Assembly: GCF_022647505.1 (NCBI RefSeq)
Contig: NZ_CP071409.1
Span: 2,170,001 to 2,234,000 of the forward strand
DNA length: 64,000 nucleotides
DNA from: [Pantoea] beijingensis
Lineage (GTDB): Bacteria; Pseudomonadota; Gammaproteobacteria; Enterobacterales; Enterobacteriaceae
Direction of reading: 5' to 3'
Position numbers and translations under genes: made by a program. Shown piece after piece: positions 46,035 to 55,092 of this stretch; position 1 is the stretch's first letter, and each line of letters begins with the position of its first letter. The notes under the pieces were generated by a model that did no database searches, was not told where the DNA came from, and saw only the letters and a list, made by a program, of their open reading frames with translations.

Positions 46035-47044
46035 TGGGTATCGATCTTGCTTTGATCTGGTTCATTATTATCGTCTTTAGCATCCTGATGTATGTTGTCA
46101 TGGACGGCTTTGATCTGGGTATCGGTTTGCTGTATCCCATGATGCGTAAAACCGCAGATCGCGATGTCATGATGAATACCGTCGCCCCGGTATGGGACGG
46201 TAACGAAACCTGGCTGGTCATGGGCGGAGCTGCCCTGTTTGGCGCCTTCCCTCTCGCATACTCGGTTATACTGGATGCGCTGGCGATACCTCTGATGGTG
46301 ATGCTTATCGGCCTGATCTTCCGTGGTGTTGCCTTTGAGTTTCGCTTCAAAGCGACCCCTGCACACCGACCGTTTTGGGACAAGGCATTTATCGCAGGTT
46401 CATTTGTGGCCACCTTTGCGCAAGGTGTAGTACTGGGTGCTTTTTTGAATGGGTTCCCGGTTGATGGACGTCGCTGGTCAGGCGACGTGTTCGACTGGTT
46501 TACCCCCTTCAGCCTGTTTTGCGGCGTGGGACTACTGGTGGCCTACGCGCTGCTGGGATGCAGTTGGCTGATTATTAAAACGGAAGGCGAACTGTTAATC
46601 GCTATGCGTAAACTGGCACGTCCGCTGCTGCTGGCCCTGCTGGTGATCCTGGCTATCGTCAGTGGCTGGACACCACTTACACATGTGGCCATTGCTGAAC
46701 GGTGGTTTACCTTGCCGAATCTGTTCTTCTTCCTGCCCGTACCAATTCTGGTGCTGCTGGTATCATGGGGATTGTGGCGTTGCGCGTGGGATCCGAATGC
46801 GCACTATGCTCCTTTTATCCTGACGCTGGTGCTGGTGTTCCTCGGTTTTAGCGGGCTGGGAATCAGCATCTGGCCAAATTTGATCCCTCCGGCAATCAAC
46901 TTCAGAGACGCCGCCGCGCCGCCGCAAAGTTTGGGCTTTATGTTAGTCGGTGCTCTGTTCATTATCCCGCTGATTCTGGTGTACACCTTTTGGAGCTATT
47001 ACGTTTTCCGCGGCAAAATTAAACCTGAACACGGCTATCATTGA
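46034..47044 (+). CDS. cioB: Cytochrome bd-type quinol oxidase subunit II (CioB-like)
   Basis: Second subunit of the same oxidase, 336 residues with about eight membrane segments. The N-terminus (LIWFIIIVFSILMYVVMDGFDLG) and WDGNETWLVMGGAALFGAFP are typical of CydB/CioB. ATG overlaps the cioA stop (TGATG), so translation is coupled. Followed 12 bases later by a small membrane protein. Confidence 0.92.
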   Translation: MGIDLALIWFIIIVFSILMYVVMDGFDLGIGLLYPMMRKTADRDVMMNTVAPVWDGNETWLVMGGAALFGAFPLAYSVILDALAIPLMVMLIGLIFRGVAFEFRFKATPAHRPFWDKAFIAGSFVATFAQGVVLGAFLNGFPVDGRRWSGDVFDWFTPFSLFCGVGLLVAYALLGCSWLIIKTEGELLIAMRKLARPLLLALLVILAIVSGWTPLTHVAIAERWFTLPNLFFFLPVPILVLLVSWGLWRCAWDPNAHYAPFILTLVLVFLGFSGLGISIWPNLIPPAINFRDAAAPPQSLGFMLVGALFIIPLILVYTFWSYYVFRGKIKPEHGYH

Positions 47045-47055
47045 GGAACGGTATA

Positions 47056-47217
47056 ATGACCCTGATTCAACGGATGACGCGCAAGAGTGAGAAACAACCG
47101 CTTTGGAAAAGGCTCGGCTGGATGCTGCTAATTTGGACCAGCAGTGTGTTAGCGTTATTTCTGGTCGCCGCGCTGTTCCGGGCACTGATGACTGCCGCAG
47201 GCCTAAAACTTCACTGA
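47056..47217 (+). CDS. Small single-span membrane protein of the DUF2474 type, cio-associated
   Basis: 53 residues, MTLIQRMTRKSEKQPLWKRL followed by one hydrophobic helix (WMLLIWTSSVLALFLVAALF) and a short tail. Position 12 bases after cioB, with GAGGAAC upstream, and its length and topology fit DUF2474 proteins that accompany CIO oxidases and are thought to play a CydX-like role in assembly or stability. Function is inference. Too short for many gene callers. Confidence 0.75.
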   Translation: MTLIQRMTRKSEKQPLWKRLGWMLLIWTSSVLALFLVAALFRALMTAAGLKLH

Positions 47218-47272
47218 TCGTGAATGCGGATTTCCCCATTTGCTCTTCATAATGCAGAAACGCACTCCCTTG

Positions 47273-47298
47273 AAGCGGCGAATCCTCGCCGCTTTTTT
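47273..47298 (+). terminator. Rho-independent terminator of the cio operon
   Basis: AAGCGGCGA/TCGCCGCTT is a perfect 9-bp stem with a 4-base loop, followed by a run of T, 55 bases past the DUF2474 stop. Confidence 0.9.
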
Positions 47299-47322
47299 AT
47301 GAATGATCCGCAGCATAGGCCA

Positions 47323-48228
47323 TCAGGTTAACCGGAAACGCACATCGGGGTGCATCGCCTCCGGCAAATCACGTTCCTGATTCATTTCACGCAGGTTAAT
47401 TTCAATGTTGTTACACATCGCATCCATCGGCAGATGGTTTTTCGCATAGCCAAAAGGCGTTTCCAGCTCTTCCGCCAGCGTGTCCAGGGAAAGAAACGTG
47501 TACGAAATAAATACGGAAACAACTGGCGTCATATAGTGCAAATCAGGCACCAGGGCAAATGGCAGCAGCGTACAAAAAAGGTAAACCGTGCGGTGCAGCA
47601 ATAAACCATAGGCAAAGGGCACGGGCATACTGGCAAGACGCTCGCAACCGCCCAAAACCTGGGTCAATTGGTTAAGATTCTGGTCCATATTGGTGTAGAG
47701 AATATCGGAGATCTGGCCATTACGCCGCTGCTCAGCCAGCCATTGCGATAACTGTAACTCAATAAAGTTAGTTGGCGCCCGGCGATGCAAAATTTTCTCG
47801 GCATTTTCACCCAGGAAGCGGGTGAGATCATGACGTGCGTCGGTGCCACGTAGCTGGTGCTTCATGCTGTAGCAAAATGCCAGCAGCAGCGATGTCACTT
47901 GCTGTGCTTCATGTGGACAAATGGCCAATGCCTGTCGCTGAATATTACGGCAGGCAATCAGCAAATTTCCCCACATCTGTCGTGCTTCGGTATAACGCGC
48001 ATAACATACGCTGTTACGAAAACCGAGAAATATTGCAATGGAAACACCTAACAGGCTGAATGGGGCGAGCGTTAATTTGATGCCCAGAGACTCATACCAG
48101 CCCAGGCAAAAAATAGCGATAAGGGACATCGCCAGATTAAGACCGAGCCGAAACAGAATGCCTGGCAGCACTGAGCCCTGCCAGGCAAAGAGGCGGATAA
48201 ACCAATGACAATTGGGACGAATGATCAT
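47323..48228 (-). CDS. yneE: Bestrophin-family membrane protein YneE
   Basis: Inner-membrane protein of 301 residues in the bestrophin/UPF0187 family; bacterial members form pentameric ion channels. Conserved features include RLGLNLAMSLIAIF, the FLGFRNSVCYARYTEARQMWG block, and FVSYTFL-like SVFISYTFLSLDTLAEELETPFG near the C-terminus. E. coli YneE is 304 residues. The ion carried here is not shown. Convergent with the cio operon. Confidence 0.9.
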   Translation of the reverse strand: MIIRPNCHWFIRLFAWQGSVLPGILFRLGLNLAMSLIAIFCLGWYESLGIKLTLAPFSLLGVSIAIFLGFRNSVCYARYTEARQMWGNLLIACRNIQRQALAICPHEAQQVTSLLLAFCYSMKHQLRGTDARHDLTRFLGENAEKILHRRAPTNFIELQLSQWLAEQRRNGQISDILYTNMDQNLNQLTQVLGGCERLASMPVPFAYGLLLHRTVYLFCTLLPFALVPDLHYMTPVVSVFISYTFLSLDTLAEELETPFGYAKNHLPMDAMCNNIEINLREMNQERDLPEAMHPDVRFRLT

Positions 48229-48345
48229 GATATGCAGGTGATAATGATTTTCGCTGATTGTGGCAAAAACCTTATCACCTGCCTAGCTAATTTTGAGAGA
48301 TTGATCACATTTATTTGCCGTATGAAATCGGGCACGAAACGCGTC

Positions 48346-49803
48346 TTACGGTGACATAATATTGAGTGAGTCCGCAGCAGGATGTTGCTGCAGCGATATA
48401 GGCGGTGCAAGTTTTAACGTGATCCAGTTTGAGGTTACGCGTTGTTGCTTGCTGTCTTCCAGCGTTACCGATAGACGATATTCATTGCTGGCTTCAGGAG
48501 CACTGTCCCACACGGGCATAATGACTGACCATCCCTGCGGGTCATTATTGTTCTCAGGTGGCGTCAAACTCAGCGCCTGCGTATCACCCTGCCAGCTTAC
48601 GCGGATAATTTTATTCGCGGCACGGATCTGCAGCTTAAGTGGCAGATACTCGCCGGGCTGGACCTGCCACGGAGGCGTCGCAAGGAAAACACCCAGCGTT
48701 TTCCGCTGGCGAAACTCCAGCACTGGCGTGTTGCTACGTTCGACGCTGTTATAACGACTCCCGCGCAGCGAGTGGGCTTCAGCCACGTTATCGGCAGACA
48801 GTTGTTTGCTCAGGGCTACACCCGGCCGGTAGTTCAGCCGTAACCCGAGCTGATCCTGCGAGACACCGCCTTCCCCTTCTTTATGCGACGCCGTCAAGGT
48901 GATCAGCGGTACTGGTGTGTAATTAACGCCCAACTTAACTGCGACCGGATTATTATATCCACTGCCGTTATTAAACAGATCGACGCTGTTCCCAAGGTAC
49001 TGCTCATACGTTACGGATAGACCTAACTGGCGATAAAAAGGGAGATAGCCTTGGGTTGTAATGTCGTAGCCGCGTGCCATCCTCTGTTGAGCACGGGCAG
49101 AGCTATTACGCCAACCTGAAAGCGGCGAATAGTAATTGGCGGAAAAGCGTAGGTAATCTCCCCATGCTTCAGTACCAACCGACGCTCGTTGTAATCCACT
49201 CTCTAAAAGACGATCGACAAAAGCGTTGTAGCCTAATAACCATTTCCCTGCGATCACGCGTTGACCCAGACCCGCATTCCCTACCGTGCCATCATCAGTC
49301 TGCTCAATGCCCAACTGGGTAAACGTCAGATATTGATACTTATCCTGCCAGGGCGTAAAAAGCTGCACACCACTGCCATTCAGATTACCGTCCATATCCA
49401 CGTTAAGCGCCAGGCTGGCAGTGCCGTAAGGTGAAAGCAACGATTGCCCGGTGTTAGCAACCCGTTCAGCAATTTCATCACGAAAGTGATTAAACGCCCA
49501 GCGGCTTGCCTGCAGGCGCAATGAGTCATCACTGTTATGATTCATGCTGGCTTCACCGATACTTTTCGCAACCGTTGCCAGTTGTCTGGAGAACGCCTCG
49601 CTGTCGCTGACGTTTCCAAGCTCGGGCAGCGTGCTCTGCATGTCAGTAAAACGAGAAGGATTATCGAAAGGGTAGGCTTCAACCGTGGAGTCCACCTGCA
49701 GCGCATATGCTGCAGGGAAAACGTTACTCATGCATCCCAGCACCAATAGCACGACGTGCTTTTCTTTGGCGAATGACTTAACTGCACAGTTCATACTTAA
49801 CAT
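48346..49803 (-). CDS. ychO: Inverse autotransporter (intimin/invasin-like) YchO
   Basis: Outer-membrane beta-barrel of the intimin/invasin family, 485 residues, close to E. coli YchO (464). After a signal peptide (KHVVLLVLGCMSNVFPAAYA), the barrel is recognised by NVDMDGNLNGSGVQLFTPWQ-type strands, GQRVIAGKWLLGYNAFVD and YLPFYRQLGLSVTYEQYLG. A single immunoglobulin-like domain follows; there is no long adhesin passenger. Start is uncertain: ATG at 49803 (MLSMNCAVKS) is preceded by AAGGG, while 49794 would also keep the signal. Confidence 0.88.
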   Translation of the reverse strand: MLSMNCAVKSFAKEKHVVLLVLGCMSNVFPAAYALQVDSTVEAYPFDNPSRFTDMQSTLPELGNVSDSEAFSRQLATVAKSIGEASMNHNSDDSLRLQASRWAFNHFRDEIAERVANTGQSLLSPYGTASLALNVDMDGNLNGSGVQLFTPWQDKYQYLTFTQLGIEQTDDGTVGNAGLGQRVIAGKWLLGYNAFVDRLLESGLQRASVGTEAWGDYLRFSANYYSPLSGWRNSSARAQQRMARGYDITTQGYLPFYRQLGLSVTYEQYLGNSVDLFNNGSGYNNPVAVKLGVNYTPVPLITLTASHKEGEGGVSQDQLGLRLNYRPGVALSKQLSADNVAEAHSLRGSRYNSVERSNTPVLEFRQRKTLGVFLATPPWQVQPGEYLPLKLQIRAANKIIRVSWQGDTQALSLTPPENNNDPQGWSVIMPVWDSAPEASNEYRLSVTLEDSKQQRVTSNWITLKLAPPISLQQHPAADSLNIMSP

Positions 49804-50123
49804 GGACAAACTATACCCTTAAACATTCAGGTCGCAGAGCAACGGCAAGGTCCGGGGACACGAGCCGAGACGTTGACCGAAGGATAAAGCAAGCAGCCAA
49901 CTTACCTGCACTCTGCAACAGAACGTATGTTTTTAAGAATTTTATGATCCAGTTAACAGATTTTCATAAAAGAGTAATGGCTATCGTAACATATTGCCAG
50001 GTGGAAAATAAAAAACCGCTGAAATAGCCATATTCCCCAGCGGGTTATTGACCTGCACGGTGGCAATGTTCCCAATTACAGACCAGGCTTGAGTATATTT
50101 ATCAACCATAAGAGTCTTTACCT
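49804..50123. other. Divergent region ychO/PEBP gene
   Basis: 320 bases holding promoters for both genes and a leftward hairpin with a T-run near 50010-50043 that may end a small RNA (listed separately). The AT-rich part (49921-50012) has no supported ORF. Confidence 0.45.
50010..50085 (-). ncRNA. Candidate leftward small RNA with rho-independent terminator
   Basis: On the minus strand CCGCTG/CAGCGG pairs with an interrupted inner stem (GAATA/TATTTC) and is followed by six T residues at 50015-50010. A TATACT hexamer lies at 50097-50092 on the same strand, which would place the start near 50085. There is no leftward gene upstream to use this terminator, so an RNA of about 76 bases between ychO and the PEBP gene is plausible. 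The -35 is weak, and I match no known sRNA. Confidence 0.3.
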
Positions 50124-50669
50124 ATGATGCGAAAATGGCTTAGCAGTGCCCTGTTACTTGGCTGTTTCTCGGCCAGCGCTCAGGATATTTTTACGCTCAG
50201 TTCGCCTGACTTCACTGATAATGCAATGCTGGAGGTGAAATTTGCAGGTAATACGGCGAGTAATGCCAGTTGTACAGGTGAGAATGTCTCCCCGGCCTTA
50301 AGCTGGTATTACGCACCCGACGGGACAAAAAGTTTCGCACTCATATTGTTCGATCATGAAGGAGCCAGGGGGTTAGGCGTAACGCATCTTGTCGCCTACA
50401 ACATCCCCTTTCAGCGCAGCAGTTTTGTACAAGGAGAATTAACCGAAGGCAAGGGTTACACTGGCGGTAAAAATACCCACGGCACGCTGCGCTACTCTGG
50501 TCCATGCCCGCCAGCAGGCAGCGGCGCACACCATTATGTCTTCACCTTAATTGCTACCGACCTGCAGGCTAACGCACTGCCAACAGGGCTCACGCACGGC
50601 GCGCTGTTAACCCAACTGAAAGGTCATACCCTTGGCGCAGTGAGCCTTATTGGTCGTTACGGTAATTAA
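50124..50669 (+). CDS. Periplasmic PEBP (YbhB/YbcL)-family protein
   Basis: Raf-kinase-inhibitor-like protein of 181 residues with a signal peptide (RKWLSSALLLGCFSASAQ). The PEBP fold is shown by the ligand site in SFALILFDHEGA and GPCPPAGSGAHHYVFTLIATDLQA. E. coli YbcL is a periplasmic homologue. Function in bacteria is largely unclear. Two tandem ATG codons begin it. It is the last conserved gene before the T6SS-like module and has no clear functional link to it. Confidence 0.85.
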   Translation: MMRKWLSSALLLGCFSASAQDIFTLSSPDFTDNAMLEVKFAGNTASNASCTGENVSPALSWYYAPDGTKSFALILFDHEGARGLGVTHLVAYNIPFQRSSFVQGELTEGKGYTGGKNTHGTLRYSGPCPPAGSGAHHYVFTLIATDLQANALPTGLTHGALLTQLKGHTLGAVSLIGRYGN

Positions 50670-51171
50670 ACCTGACTATCTGGTATTCATTACGGACTCT
50701 CTGCTCAGGCACGCGTCGTACAGAAGGAAATGTGATCGATACGACGTTGTGCCCACTCAGTGATAAAAAATATGCGACTGTTAATCGTGTTTATTCATGG
50801 ATAATGGTAAATTTATCTTATGTAAAAAAACACCACCTGTAATCAGGAGTACTGCATCGCCCTCGTCCTTCATTTCACTTATCGTCCTAAGTATAAATTC
50901 ACTTAAACAGAAAGCCACTAAGCCAAGTCTGAAGCGGGTTTTGCCCTGCTCGTCATTTGCATTTAACACGATCATGTTTATCATGCAATGGTTTAAAATC
51001 CCAAAAGTGTCATGTAGACTGACCGCAACTTTATGTTTATGTAAAACTGAGTAATTTTTGAAGCAGGTACATTATGATCGCACCGAATAAAGCAACCTTC
51101 ATTTCGGGCATATGTACGAAAACACGGCCTGAAATAGTTCAGGCTCACTGATGACATTCACGAGGAATATT
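50670..51171. other. Intergenic region before the T6SS-like module
   Basis: About 500 bases, AT-rich. It should hold the promoter of the module. Opposed ORFs of 85 (50797-51054, plus) and 67 codons (50781-50984, minus) overlap each other; neither has a Shine-Dalgarno site. No repeat or attachment site is recognised. Confidence 0.4.
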
Positions 51172-51663
51172 GTGAAAACTGGTATCGCGTTAACATTGTT
51201 AGCTGTGCTTACCGTGGCCGGATGTAAGGCCCCGCCGCCACCGATGACGGATGAGACTATGGTGACCAGCGTTGTTAATGGCGTCACGTTGACCCATCGT
51301 AATGCGGTAAAAGCACCACTGGCGTTTACCCCGGTAAATCAAACCTATCGTGCTTTATATAACGCATCGGTTATGACCCTGCCGGATTATGGCGGGAACG
51401 TGGTGGAACACCTGGAGAATGGCAAACCTTTCACCGTTCTGGGTGAGGTCGAGAATCACTGGCTTGCCATTGCCAGAACCGATGACACACGTCTGATCGG
51501 TTATGTGCCATTCAAGGCAGGAGTCATCAGCGATCGGTATGAAGCAACGATCCGTAGCGATCGCCCACGACCACGTAAGTCAACCAAACAGGTTTGCGTC
51601 GACGTGGGGGGGACCAGCAAAGCGTGCCGGAAGAACAATACCGCAACCTGGATCCTCGAATAG
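51172..51663 (+). CDS. SH3-domain lipoprotein, first gene of the T6SS-like module
   Basis: 163-residue putative lipoprotein, with signal MKTGIALTLLAVLTVAGC and lipobox VAGC. The rest has a bacterial SH3 (peptidoglycan-binding) look: LYNASVMTLPDYGGNVVEHLENGKPFTVLGEVENHWLAIART broken as NGKPFTVLGEVENHWLAI, then a basic tail. The GTG at 51172 has GAGGAA 5 bases upstream; an ATG 7 codons earlier would spoil the signal. It sits where a TssJ lipoprotein would stand, but sequence does not show TssJ homology. A hairpin (51673-51694) separates it from tssL. Confidence 0.75.
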   Translation: MKTGIALTLLAVLTVAGCKAPPPPMTDETMVTSVVNGVTLTHRNAVKAPLAFTPVNQTYRALYNASVMTLPDYGGNVVEHLENGKPFTVLGEVENHWLAIARTDDTRLIGYVPFKAGVISDRYEATIRSDRPRPRKSTKQVCVDVGGTSKACRKNNTATWILE

Positions 51664-51672
51664 CCCAGATCT

Positions 51673-51694
51673 CAGAGGGGCATCGAACCCTCTG
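51673..51694 (+). terminator. Hairpin between the SH3 lipoprotein and tssL
   Basis: CAGAGGG/CCCTCTG is a 7-bp stem with an 8-base loop shortly after the lipoprotein stop. It lacks a T-run and may attenuate rather than end transcription. Confidence 0.35.
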
Positions 51695-51758
51695 ATACCG
51701 TGCATTCCCTTTACATACTCTGATGGATCAGATGTTTCACCAGGATTTATAACATTCG

Positions 51759-52979
51759 ATGACGCTTGAAACTTCTGCACATGATGAAAGTCCTGCAGGT
51801 TCAGAAAACCCATTGCTCAGTGCGGCTGCACCGCTGCTGAACGCAATTGTACAAATTCGTCTTGCCGCCACTCATGACGATCCGGCGGGGTTGCGCCATC
51901 AGCTTATTGAAGAAATCCGTCAGTTCGAAACGCGCTGCAAGAAAATGGCATTGCCCTTCGAGACGATCATCGGGACCCGCTACTGCTTATGCAGCGTACT
52001 GGACGAGGCTGCTGCACAAACCCCCTGGGGAACGCGTGGCGTATGGTCAGGTAATGGCTTGCTGGCGACATTTCATAATGAAAGCTGGGGTGGCGAGAAA
52101 TTTTTCCAGTTGCTTTCGCGGATTTCGCAATCTCCCCATCAACATTTATGGCTGCTTGAAGTCATCCATTATTGTTTATTGCTCGGCTATGAAGGACGCT
52201 ATCGGGGTGTCGAACACGGCCGGACGCAGCGCGACCTGATTCGCTCCCGGCTGGCACAGCTTATTGAAACCACTCGCGGTGTGTCGCACTACCAGCTTGA
52301 TACACAAATTGTCGTGCGTCCATCACAGCAAAGCTTGTGGCGTCCCCCTATTCCCTTATGGGCATGCATTACGGTAATAGCCTTTCTCGGGTGTTTGATC
52401 TATACCGGGCTCAACTGGCGTCTGGGTAATGCAGCCGAACCCCTGTTGCGTGCTATTTATCAGACGCCGCTGCCCGACATGTCTACCAACCGGCGCGCCT
52501 CTCCCGCGCAGGCTTTGTTGGATCTGCATAACCGTCTGAATGATTTGGTTTCCACCGGACAAGCCGAGGTAAGCGATGGGCCTTTTGGCAGCCGTGTCAT
52601 TTTATCCAGTGACAGGCTGTTTAACGACGGTGCGACCACCCTGAATACGCCAGGCCGCGCGTTAATCGCACGCGTGGCCTTCTCAATGAGAGATGTCAAA
52701 GGAATGGTCCTGGTGACTGCGTATACCGATAATGTCTTGCCCGGCAGTAGTCGCTTTGCCTCGAATTATGAATATTCGCTGGCGCTGGCCAACAGTGTGG
52801 CTTCCCAGTTAGACCAGCAACTGTCTCCGGGACATCGCGTTAAGCCCGAAGGCCGCGGGGACAGTAACCCAATCGCAACGAATGATAATCAGCAAGATCG
52901 TGCACGTAATCGTCGTATCGAAATTACACTGTTTGCCATGCCTACGGCCGGCAAACCGACTCAACAGGGAATAAGGTGA
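51759..52979 (+). CDS. tssL: T6SS protein TssL (DotU family) with C-terminal OmpA-like domain
   Basis: Membrane-complex component of type VI secretion. 406 residues: a cytoplasmic DotU domain (about 20-200), one membrane segment (LWACITVIAFLGCLIYTGL, about 206-224), and a periplasmic OmpA-like peptidoglycan-binding domain (about 270-395) with VTAYTDNVLPGSSRFASNYE and ARNRRIEITLF. DotU hallmarks RYCLCSVLDEAA and SWGGEKFFQLL are present. It overlaps tssM by 4 bases. All known domains are intact, unlike TssM. Confidence 0.92.
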   Translation: MTLETSAHDESPAGSENPLLSAAAPLLNAIVQIRLAATHDDPAGLRHQLIEEIRQFETRCKKMALPFETIIGTRYCLCSVLDEAAAQTPWGTRGVWSGNGLLATFHNESWGGEKFFQLLSRISQSPHQHLWLLEVIHYCLLLGYEGRYRGVEHGRTQRDLIRSRLAQLIETTRGVSHYQLDTQIVVRPSQQSLWRPPIPLWACITVIAFLGCLIYTGLNWRLGNAAEPLLRAIYQTPLPDMSTNRRASPAQALLDLHNRLNDLVSTGQAEVSDGPFGSRVILSSDRLFNDGATTLNTPGRALIARVAFSMRDVKGMVLVTAYTDNVLPGSSRFASNYEYSLALANSVASQLDQQLSPGHRVKPEGRGDSNPIATNDNQQDRARNRRIEITLFAMPTAGKPTQQGIR

Positions 52980-54991
52980 TGTGTAGTAACCCCTTCTTTT
53001 CACTGCTCAATAGCCGCCTGTTTTGGGGTTTTATTGGGATCACCGCCCTGTGCAGCCTTATCTGGATGTTGGGGCCGTTGCTAACAATCAATGCCACGCA
53101 ACCGCTGGATTCTCCATTTAATCGTCAGGCCCTGATTGGCCTCTGCTATTTTTGTTGGATACTGTTCCAACTTATTCCAAAGCTTTATAGTGCCTGGTTT
53201 AATGGCAAACTGTTAGATAACTTGCAGTACAAGACCGGCGATAATTCAGATTCCGCAGCAACCGAAGCGCTGCTGGCTGCTCGCTTTAGCGAAGCTGTCG
53301 CGATGCTAAAGAAAGCGCATTTCTATCAAAAATCGTCCTCCGCATGGTTTGATCGCTACAGCGCCCAATATCTGTATCAACTGCCCTGGTATATGATAAT
53401 CGGTGCCCCCGGTGCTGGGAAAACCACGGCCTTAATTAACTCTGGCCTCAATTTTCCGCTAAGCGATAATCTGGGTAAACGTGCGGTACGTGGCGTAGGG
53501 GGAACACGTCATTGCGACTGGTGGTTTACCGATCGTGCCGTATTGCTCGATACAGCCGGACGTTACACGTTGCAGGAGAGCATTCGTGCACGTGATGCCG
53601 CTGAATGGCAAAGCTTTATTAAACTGTTGAAATATTATCGTGCCCGCCAGCCGATCAATGGTGTGATCATAACCATTAGCGTTGCTGACTTACTCAGTGA
53701 TTCAGTTGAGGCTCGTTTTACACAGGCCTGCGCGTTACGCCAGCGTCTGAAAGAGCTTCATCGCCAAACCGGCATCCATTTCCCGGTCTATATTATGGTG
53801 ACGAAAACTGACTTACTTAAAGGGTTTATGAGCTATTTTTCCGCTCTGGATAAACAGCAGCGCGATAAAACTTGGGGTTTCACCTTTCCCTGGGAGCCAA
53901 ACCGCGTCAGCGAACATGCACTTAATGCACTTTTTGATCGACAGTTTCATCGGCTTTCATTACAGATATCAAATAATCTCGCCGAAAAAATGGCGCAGGA
54001 AACGGATTTAATCCAGCGGGCAGACTGCTTTCTCTTCCCCCAGGAGTTCGCCTCACTGCGCCCATTACTGGCCGAATATCTCGACATTATTTTTTCACCG
54101 GACGAGGAAGATGTTGCCTGGTCCGCGCGCGGACTGTTTTTTACCAGCGGCACGCAGGAAGGACTGCCTTTCGATCGCGTAATGGGCGCACTCACGCGTA
54201 AACTGCAGTTACCGCAGGCAAAAAACCATTCGATTGCAGCGTGGGATAGCGTAACCCGCACTGCCCCTATTCCCGCCAGCAAAGGCCAGAGTTTTTTTAT
54301 CCATGACCTGCTCACAACCGTAGTGTTTAGAGAGTGTGGGCTGGCTGGCAGCAACCGGGCCTGGGAGTATCGTAACCGCCTGTTTCATTGGCTGGTCTAT
54401 AGTCTGTTAGCCATTACGTTATGCGTCACCTCTGGCTATTGGGGGCTGAGTTATTATCAGAATAAGCGTTACCTGCAACAGATCGAAGCAAGAATGCCGG
54501 ATATTTATACTCAAGGTAAAAAATTTGCCACCGGCAAACCTGAAAATATGCTCAGCCTGTTACCTTTTTTAAATGAGCTTGCTGCCCTGCCGCAACCGGA
54601 CTATTTTTCACTTGATACGCCTCCGCTTAGTATGCGCGTGGGGCTTTATCGGGGTGACCAGGTCAGGGATGCTGCAGCAGTACTTTATCAGAATGCCCTG
54701 AAAACCCTGCTGTTGCCGTGCATCGCCGAGCAAATTACCGCGACGCTGCGAAATAACAACGGCGTTGATAGCGAATTCAGTCGTAATGCCCAGCGGGCTT
54801 ATCAAATGCTGTATCAACCCCGCAGCTACGATGGTGAGTTTTTACATGGTTGGGTAATGCAGAATTTACAGCGGACACTGCCACCTAATGTGACCGCGCG
54901 CGATCTACAGCAGCTTGATGAACATTTGAGGCAATTACTCGACCGCCAGATTCAAAGCTCACCGTATGCGCGCGATAATACGCTTAATTAG
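52976..54991 (+). CDS. tssM: T6SS protein TssM (IcmF), truncated to the N-terminal 671 residues
   Basis: TssM is an inner-membrane NTPase that links TssL to the outer-membrane TssJ; typical proteins have 1,100-1,250 residues. This one has TM1 (about 13-36), TM2 (about 49-66), Walker A GAPGAGKT (142-149), Walker B VLLDTAGRY (188-196) and TM3 (about 465-488), then only about 180 periplasmic residues before a clean stop. The large periplasmic part that binds TssJ is missing. Only 101 bases separate the stop from the next start, and no remnant coding frame is obvious. The cytoplasmic half looks under selection. Confidence 0.88.
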   Translation: MMCSNPFFSLLNSRLFWGFIGITALCSLIWMLGPLLTINATQPLDSPFNRQALIGLCYFCWILFQLIPKLYSAWFNGKLLDNLQYKTGDNSDSAATEALLAARFSEAVAMLKKAHFYQKSSSAWFDRYSAQYLYQLPWYMIIGAPGAGKTTALINSGLNFPLSDNLGKRAVRGVGGTRHCDWWFTDRAVLLDTAGRYTLQESIRARDAAEWQSFIKLLKYYRARQPINGVIITISVADLLSDSVEARFTQACALRQRLKELHRQTGIHFPVYIMVTKTDLLKGFMSYFSALDKQQRDKTWGFTFPWEPNRVSEHALNALFDRQFHRLSLQISNNLAEKMAQETDLIQRADCFLFPQEFASLRPLLAEYLDIIFSPDEEDVAWSARGLFFTSGTQEGLPFDRVMGALTRKLQLPQAKNHSIAAWDSVTRTAPIPASKGQSFFIHDLLTTVVFRECGLAGSNRAWEYRNRLFHWLVYSLLAITLCVTSGYWGLSYYQNKRYLQQIEARMPDIYTQGKKFATGKPENMLSLLPFLNELAALPQPDYFSLDTPPLSMRVGLYRGDQVRDAAAVLYQNALKTLLLPCIAEQITATLRNNNGVDSEFSRNAQRAYQMLYQPRSYDGEFLHGWVMQNLQRTLPPNVTARDLQQLDEHLRQLLDRQIQSSPYARDNTLN

Positions 54992-55092
54992 CAAGCCGAT
55001 GTCACGGTAGCTCAATGCCGGATTCGCTAACCATAGAACACCGACACCGGCAATATGGCATCCCGACAACTCAGGCTTTAAGGATTAAGGTT

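Noticed and set aside
50781..51054. Opposed ORFs of 67 and 85 codons in the gap before the T6SS-like module
   Set aside because: They overlap each other, lack ribosome sites and look like AT-rich chance ORFs.
55015..55092. 26-codon upstream extension of TagF
   Set aside because: Unlike TagF N-termini; the ATG at 55093 begins with the family signature and has its own ribosome site.
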